From positions 62,001 through 126,000 of the forward strand of contig NW_023501067.1 in NCBI RefSeq assembly GCF_014066305.1: a stretch of 64,000 bases of DNA. The letters run 5' to 3'. The DNA comes from Letharia columbiana. Taxonomy: Eukaryota; Ascomycota; Lecanoromycetes; Lecanorales; Parmeliaceae. Below, piece after piece: positions 12,781-26,317 of the stretch; the stretch's first letter is position 1, and each line of letters begins with the position of its first letter. Made by a program: the position numbers and the translations under genes. Below the pieces are notes generated by a model. That model ran no database searches. It was not told the DNA's origin and saw only the letters and a program-made list of their open reading frames with translations.

Positions 12781-12917
12781 CTTCCTTTTAGGGTAAACCC
12801 CCCAAAAAAAAACCCCCCGGAAAGGGGGGGGGGGGGGGGGGGGGTTGGGGGGACGGCAAAGAAAAAAAAGAAAAAAAAAAAAGGAAAAAAAGAAAAAATA
12901 ATTATTTATTTTTTAAT

Positions 12918-12948
<31 letters not shown>

Positions 12949-13082
12949 AAAAAAAAAAAAAAAAATAAAAAAAAAAAATTTTAATTTTTTTATAAATATT
13001 AATAAATAAAAAAAAATATATAAAATATATATATAAATTATTTTAAATATTTTTTAATTTTATATATATTTATTAATTATTA

Positions 13083-13120
<38 letters not shown>
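12781..13120. other. Homopolymer-dominated block of doubtful quality
   Basis: The block starts abruptly with runs of C and A, a run of 21 G (12,824-12,844) and then long A runs, one of about 39 bases near 13,083-13,121. Such a mix of long G, C and A runs is unlike either the normal DNA on the left or the RIP-mutated DNA on the right. It resembles the blocks at 38,765-39,600 and 50,505-50,750. A consensus or gap-filling artefact is likely. Confidence 0.65.
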
Positions 13121-13127
<7 letters not shown>

Positions 13128-16100
13128 TAAAGAATTAATAATAAAGAATTAATAATAAAGAATTAATAATAAAGTATTACTTCTTATAATAATTAGAAAT
13201 TTAGAAGTTAAAAGTATATATCTAATATATATCTTTATCTCTCTTTAAAGTATTAATATTATTTTAAACTCGATTCGAGTTTACTCGAGATAAAATAAAT
13301 ACGTTTAATATATATTATAAGTTTATTCGAGATAAAGCGAGTATATATTAAAGCTTTATCTCTATCGATTTTTTTATCTCTATCGAGCTATAACTCGAAT
13401 TTTAAATATCTAATATATTCTCGCTTTAAGACGAGATTTTAAAAAGATAGTATTAGATCGAAATAGAATTTTCTTAATAGAATAATAAGAATATCTTATT
13501 ATCTTCGTTAAGCGTATTAATTATATTAATTTAAAGCTATTATCTTTAAAATATCTTTATAGTTAATATATATAAAAGAATAAAATAAAATTAAGTTAGA
13601 AAATTTTAAATTTATATATATAGTTAATTATAAATTTAAAGTTATTACGCTCTTTAATTAGATTAATTAATTTACTACGAGTAAATAAATTAGTCTTTAT
13701 AACTATTAAAATCTCTTACTTTACTTTTAATTCTTTAATAACTTTACTATTTTCTAATAAAATTTTAAGATTTTTTTTAAATTATAGATTATAGAATACG
13801 CGTTCTAGAAATTTAAGAATTTTAGAATTTTATCTTAAAATTCTTTAAAGGCATAGAATTTAGATATCGCTTATTAAAGTTCGCTTAGTAAATTTACTCG
13901 ATAGTCGATAGCTCTTATTAAAAAAAATAGATATACGTTATTTAAATTTAAAATAACTTTCTTATTTTCTAATAAAATCTTTCGAATTTTCTTTTAAATT
14001 ATAGAACGTAATTCGTACGTTTTAATATTAATCGAAAAGATATAATATAATATAAGATATTAATTTATTATATTATACTCTAATATAATATAAGTTATTA
14101 AGATTTATATAATCTTATATCTAATATAATATAAGATCTTAATAAGATATATTACGATATAATATATCTATAGTATTATATTATAAAATAATATATATAT
14201 AAAATATTCTATTAAGATTTCTATATTTAGAAGTATAAAGTAGTTATTCTAATTATTATTTTAATTAATAACTATTCTTATTCGATAAAATTAATATAAT
14301 AACTAATACTATTATAGCTAATACTACTATTACATACTATTATAACTATTATTACTATAGCTACTATCGAAATATAATTCTTATATATCTTAGTTATCGT
14401 ATTCTTTAATTATCTAATTTTATATTATATTTAAAATCTAGTCTTAAAGAGATTTTAGAGAATTAATTTATTCGTTCTTATTATATATCTAATATTTTAA
14501 TAGCTATTACTATTATAGCTATTACTATTTATTATTTTAATAGTCTATTATTATATAATAGCTATAATAGTATTAGCTATAATAGTATTAATTATAATAA
14601 TATTAGCTATAATAATATTAGCTATAATAGTATTAACTATAATAATATTAGTTATTATATTAGTTTTATTAAATAAGAATAATCGTTAATTAGAATAATA
14701 ATTAGAATAGCTACTTTATACTTCTAAATATAGAAATTCTAATAAAATATCTTATATATATAATATTTTATTATATAATATTATAGATATACTATATCGT
14801 AATATATCTCGCTAAGATCTTAAACTTATATTAGAAAAATGAAATAATATTTAACTCTATTTATACTATATTCGAATACGATATAATATTACTTAATATA
14901 AAATATCTTATAAAATATATTATATCTTTTCGACTAGTACGTTTTAATAATTTAATAATTATAAAATTTAATCTTATAATTATTTAATAATAAAAAATTC
15001 AAATATCGCTTATTAAAGTTTACTTATTAAATTTACTCGATAGTTTTAATAGTTTATCTATATTTTAACTATCTTTTTAAATATTAATATCTTATAAGTA
15101 AAAATCTATAAATTAAATTTATAATTACTTTTTTAATTAGAGCTATCGAGTAAATAGATAAATAATCTTTAATAAGTGATATTTAAATTTCTTACGCTGT
15201 AACAATTATAAGACTATTTTTAAATTATTTTTTTTTTTCTAAAAGCTTATATTTTATTCTATACTTTAAAAAAAATCTTAAAGTTTTAATAGAAAATAAA
15301 AAATTTATTCTAAAATTAAATAATATATATCTATTTTTAATTAGAGCTATTCGACTATCGAGCGATCTTTAATAAGCGAACTTTAATAAGCGATATTTGA
15401 ATTTCTTATACTTTAATAATTATAGAATTAAATTTAAAGATTTCTTTTTTATCTAAAAGTCTATAATTTATTCTATAATTTAAAAAAAATCTTAGAATTT
15501 TAATAGAAAATAAAAAAGTTATTCTAAAATTAAATAATATATATCTATTTTTTAACTATTCGACTATCGAGTAAACTTTAATAAGAATATTTTTTTAATA
15601 ATTACGAACGTTAATTTATTTACTTACGATAACTTAGTTAATTTAATTAAAAAGCGTAGCGAACTCGAATTTATAATTAGCTATATATATAAATTTAAGA
15701 TTTTTAAACTTAATCTTATCTTATTCTTTTATATAAGTAAAGATATATAAATTAAATTTATAAAGTTAGATTTTTCTAAGTTAAATCGAATTTTAATTCT
15801 AGTTCTAAGTTAAATCGAACTCTAATCGCTTACTATACGTTTTTAATCTATATATAAATATATATATACGAAGAGAGACGCGCTAAGATTTAATTAGAAA
15901 GATATATCGAGTATAAAGAATTAATTCGTAATAATTATCTATAAAAAATAGAGAAAGACTATACTCTTATAGTAAGAAGTATCGAAATATCGAAAAGAAA
16001 TAAAGATAATATACTAATTAGTAATATAAATTCTATATTATCTTCTATCGTAGTAAAATCTTTCGAATAATAAAATAGCTATTAAAGTAAGATATCGAAC

Positions 16101-18800
16101 GATTTTAATTTATTTAAATATATATTATTCGATATTTACGTTATTATAGTAATATATTATATTAATATAATAGAAATAATAGATTAAGTTATAGTAATAT
16201 TCTTCGCTTACTAAGTAATAATTTAATATAAAATTATAAAGAGTATATAACGTAAGATTTTAAAGAGTTAAGTCGTATTCTTAATAATAATAGTCTTATT
16301 ATCGCTTAATTTCTTCGTAGTATTCTTCGTAGTATTCTTTATAATATTCTTCGCATTTATTTATTATAGTTTCTTCTCTTATAATATTTCTTCTATAGAG
16401 ATTTATAATTTATAAAATTATAAAGTAATAGCATTTATAGAAAGCTAATTATTTTAGAATATAAAACTTTTATATATAAATTTTTAATAAGAAAGCTTAA
16501 AAGGGCTAGCGAATTAACTTAGTCGATTTAATTAAAGAGCGTAATAATTCTAAATTTATAATTAATTATATATATAAATTTAAGATTTTATAGCTTAGCT
16601 CTATCTTATTTTATTATATATACTAATATACTAATACTTTAATTTAATTTAATTTTTATTTTTTTTTTTTTTTTATAATTTTTAATATATAAAATTTAAA
16701 TTTAAAGTAATTACTTAGAAATATTTAAAGTTTATTAAGATAATAAAATATAATTTAAAATCTTACTCTTAAATAAGATAATATCGAGATTTTAAGAAAA
16801 TTTAAAATCTTATTTCGAAATCTTATCTCGATTTTAACTTCTTTTAAAATCTTATCGAGATTTCTTATTTTATTACGTAGCGTATAAATATAAAAAAGAA
16901 AATCGTATTTACTAAGATTAATAGAATAGCTTATTCTCGAATTCTATTAAAAGATAATAGAATATAATATAAAAACTAAGTAATAAGTTTAAATAGTTAA
17001 AAATAAGAAAAGAAAAAGAAAAAGAAAAGAATTAAGTAATTATAACTACGTTACGTATCGAAATAAGAAATCTTAATAAGATTTCGAAGAAAATAAAGAT
17101 CGAATACTAGTTAAAAAGATATAAAATATTCTATAAAATATTTTATACTAAGTAATATTATATCGTACTCGAATATAATATAAATAAAGTTAAATATTAT
17201 ATTATTTTTCTAATATAACTTTAAAATCTTAGCGAAATATATTACGATATAATATATTTATAATATTATATTATAGTATAATATATATATAAAATATTTT
17301 AATTAAAATTTCTATATTTAGAAGTATAAGTAGTTATTTTAATTATTATTCTAATTAATTATAATTATTATTACTATAACTATCTATTATAGCTATTTCT
17401 ATTATAGTTATTATTATTAAAGCTATCTCTATTATAGCTATTTCTATTATAGCTATTATTATTATATTTATTATTAAAATATAATTCTTATATATCTTAG
17501 CTATTATATTTTTTAATTATTTAATTTTATACTATATTTAAAATCTAGTCTTAAAGAGATTTTAGAGAGTTAATTTATATATTTATTTTTTAATAGTTAT
17601 AAATATTAATTTATTTATTTATAATAACTTAGTTAATCTAATTAAAAAGCGTAGTAACTTTAAATTTATAATTAATTATATATATAAATTTAAGATTTTT
17701 AAGCTTAACTCTATCTTATTCTATTATATATATTAATATAATATATTTATAATATTATAATATAATATATTTATAATAATATATTATAATATAATATAAT
17801 ATATAAAATATCTTAATTAAGATTTCTATATTTAAAAGTATAAGTAGTTATTCTAGTTATTATTATAATTAATTATAACTATTACTATTATTATTATTAT
17901 TATTATAACTATTATTACTATAACTTTTATTATTATAATTATTATTATTATAGCTATTATAATTATAATTATTATTATTATAATTATTACTATTATAGCT
18001 ATTATTACTAATTAAAAAGATATAATATATTTTATAAAATATTTTATATTAAGTAATATTATATCGTATTCGAATATAATATAAATAGAATTAAATATTA
18101 TTTTATTTTTCTAATATAAGTTCGAGATCTTAATAAGATATATTACGATATAATATATCTATAATATTATATTATAAAATAATATATATATAAGATATTT
18201 TATTAAGATTTCTATATTTAGAAGTATAAGTAGCTATTCTAGTTATTATTCTAGTTTATTATAATTAATACTATTATAGCTAAGAATTAATACTATTATA
18301 ATTAATATTATTATAGCTAATATTATTATAATTAATACTATTATAACTATTATATAATAGTAGACTATTTAAATAATAAATAATAATAGTTATAATAGTA
18401 ATAGCTATTAAAATATTAGATATATAATATATAAAATAAATAAATAAATTCTCTAAAATCTCTTCGAGACTAGATTTTAAATATAATATAAAATTAAATA
18501 ATTAAAGAATACGATAATTAAAATATACGAAGATTATATTTTAATAGTAGCTATAATATTAATAGTTATAATAGTAAGTAATAATTATAATAATATTAAT
18601 TATAATAATATTAATTATAATAATATTAATTATAATAATATTAATTATTAATTATAATAATAATAGTTATAATAGTAATAGCTATAATAGTATATCGAAT
18701 AAAGATAAATATAATTAATTATTAACTAGAATAATAATTAGAATTACTACTTTATACTTTTAAATATAGAAATTCTAATAAAATATTTTATATATATATT
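13121..18800. repeat. RIP-mutated AT-rich repeats (family D pieces, minisatellites)
   Basis: CpA/TpG are depleted throughout. Recognisable pieces are an inverted family D copy near 13,580-13,930; 15-bp arrays at 14,260-14,350 and 14,500-14,660; D-type motifs (AAGCGATATTTRAATTTCTTA) at 15,000-15,420; a minus copy of the GCGCGCCTCTC-ended repeat near 15,860-16,390; D terminal modules near 15,640-15,730, 16,510-16,620 and 17,620-17,740; and further 15-bp arrays at 17,370-18,010, 18,260-18,380 and 18,540-18,720. No protein gene is visible. Confidence 0.75.
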
Positions 18801-18814
18801 AGTATATATAATAG

Positions 18815-20430
18815 AATAAGATAGAGCTAAATTAGAAAATCTTAAATTTATATATATAGTTAATTATAAATTTAAGATTATTACGTCTTTTAGCTAGACT
18901 AACTAAATTAGCCCGCTAGCCCTTTCGAGCTCCCTTATCAAAAATTTATATATAGAAATTTTACACTCTGAAATAATTAGCTCTCTACGAATACTATTTC
19001 TTTATAATTTCGTAAATTATAGAGCTTAGTATACGCTTTCTAACGCTATAAAAATAATAAAGTTTAACTTACTATTAATAAATTAAATGAATATTTAAAT
19101 ATAGTAGTTATAGTAGTTATACTAGACGCGTTTAAAATCGAATAATAATTCTTTCATCTATTTATATAATTATTCTTTTTTTATAATTCTATTAATTTAC
19201 TAATTATAAATAAATTCGCCCTCGATATCTCTCGTCTAAATATTACTAAGTATCTAAGATATATATTTCTTTTACTCGTCTTTTAAATCTCTTATTAACG
19301 TTCTTAGACTATCTTTTAATAAATCTATTATTACTAGTAATTAAGGCTATAAGCGAGTTTAACTATCTATTACTACTTATAAACGTATTAAAAAACTCTT
19401 AAAAAGAGCTTAAACGAATATATTCTCTTTTATATATTTCTTTTAAGCTAGCGATAGTACCTTCTAACCTAGCGATATTACCTCTTAAAACGCATCTTTC
19501 TTCTTTACTTATTTATATTTAAAAACGCGTTAAAAGGCTCTTAAAAAGAGCTTAAACGGATTTATAGTTATTGTCTTTCTCTATATACTTCTTCTAAGTC
19601 AGCGATACTCGATTAGCTATTTAATTAATACTATTTACTTTATTAGCTTAATAATTTACTTAGTTAGATTATTAATTAATTACTTAATTATTTATTTAAT
19701 TAACTATTTAATTAATTATTTAGTTAAAGCACTTAGTAAAATAAGAGAAGAAATTATAATAGGCGAATATGGAGAATACTATAGTAAATATTACGGATAT
19801 AGTTAGTAATAGTAATAATACAATAGGTCTACTCTCTACGATCTTATATTAATCTATTCAACTAGGGTAAGAGAAGTCATTATAATAGGCAAATGCGGAG
19901 AATACTGCGGAGAAACTAAGCGGCAATAAGGCTACCATCGTTAAGAACACGGCTTAGCTCTTTAAGGTCCCACGTTATATTAGTTATTTACTCAGTTAGC
20001 TACTCAGCTAGCCACTCAGTCTAATACTCTATAAGAGGAGGAGTAAGAGGAGGAACTACAGCAGGCGAATGCGGAGAACACTGCGGAGAAACCAAGCGGC
20101 AACAAGGCCCCCAGCACCAAGAACACGGCTCAGCTCTCCAAGATCCCACGTCATATGCTCTCCACGGTTCCACATCAAATCATCACTCCGGAACGATGCA
20201 TATTTGGACGAATTGAAACCGTCCGATGTCTACAGCTATTTCATTATTCGAAAAATTTCACTGCGGTAGGAGATATTATGGGATTCACACCACTAATTAG
20301 CACGTTGTCTCCATTTCTTTTCGATATTTCGATACTTCTTATCATAAGAACATGGCCTTTCTCTTTTTTTATAGGCAATTATTATACCTTCCTAATTAGG
20401 CCTTAGCGCGCCTCTCTTCGCACATATATT
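18815..20430 (+). repeat. Composite dispersed repeat, plus copy (~1.6 kb)
   Basis: It starts with the terminal module (TATATAATAGAATAAGATAG then AAATCTTAAATTTATATATA) and ends with TTAGCGCGCCTCTCTTCGCA. A second copy of its first ~670 bp starts immediately after it at 20,440. The last 400 bp (20,040-20,430) are hardly RIP-mutated and keep CpA/TpG. They contain GGCGAATGCGGAGAACACTG, which recurs in more mutated form at about 19,870 and 19,750, and the short inverted motif GGACGAATTGAAACCGTCC. Related copies lie at 5,465-7,640, 15,860-16,390 and 36,880-37,470. The short ORFs at 20,069-20,406 fall in this repeat and are not conserved as protein in its other copies. Confidence 0.65.
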
Positions 20431-20439
20431 AGTATATAT

Positions 20440-21110
20440 AATAGAATAAGGTAGGGCTGAACTAGAAAATCTTAAATTTATATATGTAGTTAATTATAAA
20501 TTCGAGGTTATTACGCCTTTTAGCTAGACTAACTAAGTTAGCCCGCTAGCCCTCTCGAGCTTCCTTATTAAAAATTTGTATATAGAAGTTTTACACTCTG
20601 AAATAACTAGCTTTCTACGAATACTATTTCTTTATAATTTCGTAAATTATAGAGCTTAGTATACGCTTTCTAACGCTATAAAAATAATAAAGTTTAATCT
20701 ACTATTAGTGGATTAAATGAATATTTAAATATAATAGTTATAATAGTTATATTAGACGCGTTTAAGATTAGATAATAATTCTTTTATCTATTTATATAAC
20801 TATTCTTCTTCTATAATTCTATTAATCTACTAATTATAAATAAATTCGCCCTCGATATCTCTCGCCTAAATATTACTAAGTATCTAAGATATATATTTCT
20901 TTTACTCGCCTTTTAAACTCTCTATTAACGCCCTTAGATTACTTTTTAATAAATTTATTATTACTAATAATCGAGGTCGTAAGCGAGCTTAACTATCTAC
21001 TACTACTTATAAACGCGTTAAAAGACTCTTAAAAAGAGCTCGAATAAATACGTCTTTCTTTATATACTTCTCTTAAGTTAGCGATAATACCTTTTAATCT
21101 AGCGATGCTA
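20440..21110 (+). repeat. Second, truncated copy of the composite repeat
   Basis: The sequence repeats 18,815-19,500 almost position by position. Shared landmarks include GCCCGCTAGCCC, TTTTACACTCTGAAATAA, CTTAGTATACGCTTTCTAAC and CGCCCTCGATATCTCTCG. It breaks off where the copia element begins. The two copies form a direct tandem arrangement. Confidence 0.7.
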
Positions 21111-22629
21111 TCTTTTAAATAATCTCTCTAAATATTAGAGAACGTAGTCGTCTTAAGAATTTCGTCGAAGGATACTTAAGGATAAGACTATAATAGATTA
21201 AAAAATAAGATTATTTATTCGCTAAATAGATAGCGTTACTAATTAAGAGTTTTTTTTATTTAAAAGAAAAGAGAAAGAAGAAAGAAGAGGGGGAGAAGGA
21301 TCTTTTATTCGATTTGAATAACTTGCTAATAGTCGATTTATTAACGAAATTAAATAAGAGACTTATTAGTAAATTATATATTAAAATAGAAGTTTTAAAG
21401 AACTTAAACTACTATCTATAGACTTAGAATTATTAATAATTTTTTAAAAGATAGAGTATCTTTAAAATAGTATTAGAAGAATTATTAATATTTATATAAT
21501 TCGATAGAAGATTAATTAAATAATAGATTATTTTAGATAGATAAATCGCTATACTAATTAGAGATAACGTTAATTAAAATTAGAAGAGTTATATCGCCTA
21601 TCTTATTACTTTTAAATTTATATAAAATAAGCTTTATCGAATTTATAAAATAAGTAATAAAGAACGTCTTTTTATTATATTATAGAAGTTTCTTTAATAT
21701 ATTAAATTAGTATTAGATCATTAATTAAATAATAATAAATTTATAGAATTTATAAAACGAAGTTATAAATCTAAATCTAGTTTATATATTATATAATCTT
21801 ATTATAATAATAATAATTATAAACGTTTATTAGAGAAGTAAGTTTAATATAGCTAAATATAACTTAAGAATTAATAATAATCTTACTATTAAAATAGTTA
21901 TAAAATATCTATAAATTATAAAATAAGATAGATAGATTAAGAATAAAGGTTTATTTATATATAATAAATAAAAGAACTAGTTAGATTAAAAATCTTCTAG
22001 AAATATAAATAAGATAGAATATTATAGTTATAGAAAAATCGAGTATTATAAAAAAGAGTATTTAAATAAAAAGAATAAAAAGAATAAGAATTATAAGGCG
22101 AAGGATTTAGATAAACGAAATTATAAATTAAAGATATTTAAAAATAGTAAATAAAGATACTTAAATTATACTATTATAAAAATAGATAAATTAGATAATA
22201 ATAATAATATTAGCGATATAAGCGATATATATAATTAAAAGAAAAACTTATAAATAACTAAGAAAAAGCTAGAGCCTATAAATAATATATTATTAATAAA
22301 GAATTTCTTTATAATAGTAGACTTTTTAGAAGATAGTAGCTAACTAATAAACTTCGAAGTAACTCGCTATATAATATTAAATAAAGAACTATTTATTAAC
22401 TTATAGTCTTATTTAAAAAAGATAAAATTCGATAATTAAAGTAAGTTAATAGCGAGAAATAAAGAAATTATTTAAATTCGTATAAGCAATTATATATAGA
22501 TTATAAAGAATATTTTATATATTCTAGAAATAAGTAATAATCTACTATCTATTATAATATTAAATCGAAAAGGTTTTAAGATATAATTCGAAAGTCTATA
22601 TATTAAGATTAATAATATATTTATAAATA

Positions 22630-23233
22630 AGACGAGTAAAGGCCTATGAATTAAATTCATAACCATTTTTTTTAATTAGGGCTGTCGAGTAAATTTGATA
22701 AGCGAACTTTTGATAGGCGATATTTAGATTCGTTGCTTTTAAATATTTATAAGACTAAATTTAGAAATTTTTTTTTTATCTGAAAGCCCACATTTCGTTC
22801 TATAATTTGAAAAAAAAATCTAAAATTTTAATAGAAAATAAAAAAGTTATTCTAAAATTAAATAATGTGTATCTATTTTTTAATTAGGGCTGTTCGGCTA
22901 TTAGCGAACTTTGATAAGCGAACTTTAGTAAGCGATATTTGAATTCCTTACGCTTTAATAATTATTAGACTAAATTTAAAAATTCTCTTTTTATCTGAAA
23001 GCCTATATTTTATTCTATAATTTAAAAAAAAATCTCAAAATTTTAATAGAAAACAAAAAAATTATTTTATATATTAATAACGTATATCTATTTTTTTTAA
23101 TAGTTACGAACGCTAATTTATTTACTCGCGATATCTAATTAAAAAGCGTAAATCTATCGAATTTATAATTAGCTATATATATAAATTCAAGATTTTCTAG
23201 CTTAGCTCTATCTTATTCTTTTATATATATTAA
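22630..23233 (+). mobile_element. Family D element inserted in the copia remnant (copy D1)
   Basis: The copy begins ACGAGTAAAGGCCTATGAAT, contains a short palindrome and repeated GATAAGCG motifs, and ends near TCTTATTCTTTTATATATAT. The copia reading stops at the left edge and resumes after the right edge. There is no coding capacity and the two ends do not form an obvious terminal inverted repeat. RIP is mild here compared with the copia host, which suggests a later arrival or a partial escape. Confidence 0.65.
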
Positions 23234-23434
23234 TAATAGTAAGAGGCTATATAAGAAATAACCTATATTAATTAACTAAATCGATATTTAATAGAGTATT
23301 CGCTTCTAGAAAGTTTAAACCTCTTATTAAAAGTATATCTATATTTATAAAATAAGAATAAATAGATTATTTTTAACTAATATATTAACGATTAAACTAT
23401 ATCGAAGCGTATTATCTAAAGAATCTATATCTCT

Positions 23435-24040
23435 ACGAGTAAAGGCCTATGAATTAAATTCATAACCATTTTTTTTAATCGGGGCTGTCGTGTAAATTTT
23501 AGTGAGCGATCTTTGATAAGCGATTTTTGATAAGCGATATCTGAATTTCTTAGTTTTAAATATCTATAAGACTAAATTTAGAAATTCTTTTTTTATCTAA
23601 AAGCCTATATTACGTTCTATAATTTAAATAAAAAAATTTTAAATTTTAATAGAAAATAAAAAAGTTATTCTATAATTAAATAATATATATCTATTTTTTT
23701 ATTATAACCCTAACCCTAAGCTATCGAGCGAACTTTGATAAGCGATATTTGAATTCCTTACGCTTTGATAATTATAAAACCGAATTTCGAGAATTTTCCA
23801 TTATTAAAAAGCGCAAGTTTCGAGCTAAAATTTAAAAAAAGAATCTTAAAATTTAATAGAAAATAATAAAGCTATAAAAAGATTAGAAGTAGAGAAAGAG
23901 ATTTTTAATAAATACGAATACTAATTTATTTACTCGCGATATCTAACTAAAAAGCGTAGATCTAATAAATTAATACTTAACTATATATACAAATTCAAGA
24001 TTTTCTAATTTAGCTCTATCTTATTCTTTTATATATATTA
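23435..24040 (+). mobile_element. Family D element (copy D2) with telomere-like repeat
   Basis: It has the same start, internal GATAAGCG motifs and end as D1, and the same orientation and similar length (about 606 bp). It carries two tandem CCCTAA units at 23,705-23,718, where related copies read TTAGGGCTG once. It interrupts the copia integrase region. Confidence 0.65.
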
Positions 24041-24319
24041 CTATATAAGATATAGAGAAAATAAAACTATTAAAAGAATTCTAATATAATATATATAATA
24101 TTACGAAAATAGTTTAATAGATTAATAAAAACTCTAGACTAAAGAAAATAATATTAAAAGCTCGAATATATATCGACTTCTAGAAATTATATTTTATAAT
24201 TAATATTATTAAAGATAGTAAGTAATTTATATTTCTTATCGATAAGATTATTAATTAATTAAATCTCGAACTTATTATATTAAAGAAATAGAGCTATATC
24301 TTTATTTTTAGAAATATAA

Positions 24320-24976
24320 TTAATATATATAATAGAATAGATAGAGTTAAGCTTAAAAATCTTAAATTTATATATATAGTTAATTATAAATTCGAGTTCG
24401 CTACGCTCTTTAATTAGATCGGCTAAGTTATCGCGGATAAATAAATTAGCGTTTACAACTATCAAAATCTCGCCCTCCCGCGTCTCTCTTATTAAAAAAA
24501 TAGATATATATTATTAACACATAGAATAACTTTTTTATTTTCTATTAAAATTTTGAGATTTTTTTTTTAAATTATAGAATAAAATTTGAGCTTTTAGATA
24601 AAAAAAGAATTTCTAAGTTTGGTTTTATAATTATTAGAGGGCAAGGAATTCAAATATCGCTCATTAAAGTTCGCTTATTAAAGTTCGCTCGACAGCCGGA
24701 TAGCCCTAATTAAAAATCAGATACACATTATTTAATTTTAGAATAACTTTTTCATTTTCTATTAAAATTTTGAGATTCTTTTTTTAAATTATAGAACAAT
24801 ATATATCCTTTCGAAATTTTTTCTTTTTTTCTTAAATTTAGTCTTATAATTATCTAACCGTAAGGAATTCAAATATCACTTATTAAAGTTCGCTCATCAA
24901 AGATCGCTCACTTATTTACTCGATAGCCCTAATTAAAAAAAATGATTATAAATTTAATTCATAGGTCTTTACTCGT
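24320..24976 (-). mobile_element. Family D element, inverted (copy D3)
   Basis: The terminal module now comes first (TAATATATATAATAGAATAG) and the copy ends in CATAGGTCTTTACTCGT, the reverse complement of the D1 start. Copia sequence continues beyond it. The short ORF at 24,280-24,465 spans its edge and is not a gene. Confidence 0.65.
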
Positions 24977-26134
24977 TATAGTTAATAAATTAGCTAGAGT
25001 AAGAGAAGTAATATTAGTTAGAATTAATAATATAGAGAAGTATAAGTTAGTTGTAAATATACTTAAAAAACGAGATATTACTATAAAATTTATAACTATT
25101 TATATTCTATATTAGAATAATATTATAGAATAATTTAATAAGATATTAATTAGATTTATAAGATTTATATTTAATTAATTAAGTCTATTTATAAGCTTCT
25201 AATTAGAGATCGTAGTTTATATAAACTATTTAAAAAATAAATTATTATATAATAATAGAGAGAGTAAATTACCCTACGAACTATAGTTTAATAAAAAATT
25301 AAATCTAAATTATAAAAAAGTCTTCGATTATCTATACTTAATATATCTACTAAAAGAGAAATAAGAAAATAAACTATATATTATAGCCTATTAGAGTATA
25401 TATATACTAATTATTATTTATTTACTTAATATTAAATCTATAACTCTTAAAGTAATCGATTTACATAATCTATAAATATTTATTTTTATAAGAATCGTAA
25501 AAAAGTTTAATTACTAACTCGAACTTTCTTCTTAATAGTCTATAACTTTATATAAATAAAAAAGTAAAGGCCTATAAATTAAATTCATAGAGTTAAATTT
25601 TTCATTTTTCTAAGTTAAATGAAGTTGGATTTTTCTAAATTAAATGAGATTTTAGTCTTAGTTCTAAGTTAAATCGAACTTTAATTACTTGCTATGCGTT
25701 TTTAATCTACTTCTATTATTACGAAATTAATAAAGAAAATAAAAGTTCTAACTCTAAGTTAAATTAAACTCTACTTACTTTCTATATAATAAATAGTTTA
25801 CTTCTATTACTATAGATCGCTAATTAATTATATTCTTATCTAAAAAAGTAATATCTACTTAATAACTTTATTTTTAATATATCTCGCTAATTAAGTAAAT
25901 TATTCTCTTAGTAAATCGTCTAAAACTATAATTAATAGACTAGTCTTATTAATAACTCGACTTAAAGTTATATATAATTAACTATAAATAAAAAATTTAG
26001 AATATAAATATAAATTAATCTATTATAATAATTAACTCTAGAATTTATTAATCGTTATACTAAAGACTAATTGAATAAAATTAAATATATTAAAAGAGAG
26101 TATATAGATCGTTTAAATTAAGCGGAGTTAGAGA

Positions 26135-26317
26135 TATTAGAATCGATATAGATATAATATTAATATAGATATTTTAAATAAGATAATTAAGATATCGAAC
26201 TATATAGATAGAAGAAAGATATTAAATAGTAGATAAATATCTTTACTAAGATACGTTAGACTTAAATAAATAAGAGGATTAAGTAGTATATTAAGAATAT
26301 AGAATACGCTTATAATA
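26135..26317 (-). repeat. LTR A, 3' copy (183 bp)
   Basis: It begins TATTAGAATCGATATAGATA and ends TACGCTTATAATA, consistent with RIP-altered TGTTA...TAACA ends. It has the same length and order as 36,336-36,518. The adjoining polypurine tract on the minus strand fixes it as the 3' LTR. Confidence 0.7.

Larger units (their letters stand above)
21110..25560 (+). mobile_element. Ty1/copia retrotransposon remnant, RIP-inactivated
   Basis: Plus-strand conceptual reading, ignoring stops, gives the order expected for copia. A CCHC zinc knuckle at 22,019-22,070 has its Cys and His codons turned to Tyr (YYSYRKIEYYKKEY in place of a CX2CX4HX4C pattern). A protease-like segment near 22,310-22,620 is followed by NNLLSI-type residues and an NRKGFK stretch that fits the copia pre-integrase region. 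Integrase-like sequence follows at 23,235-23,430. At 25,250-25,400 the reading LPYEL..FNKK..N fits the conserved end of copia integrase (L-P-x-E-x-W-F-x-K-P). Three family D elements interrupt it. The element is thoroughly dead. LTRs were not located. Confidence 0.75.

Noticed and set aside
20069..20406. Short plus-strand open frames in the weakly mutated repeat
   Set aside because: They fall in a dispersed repeat and are not maintained in its other copies (36,880-37,470).
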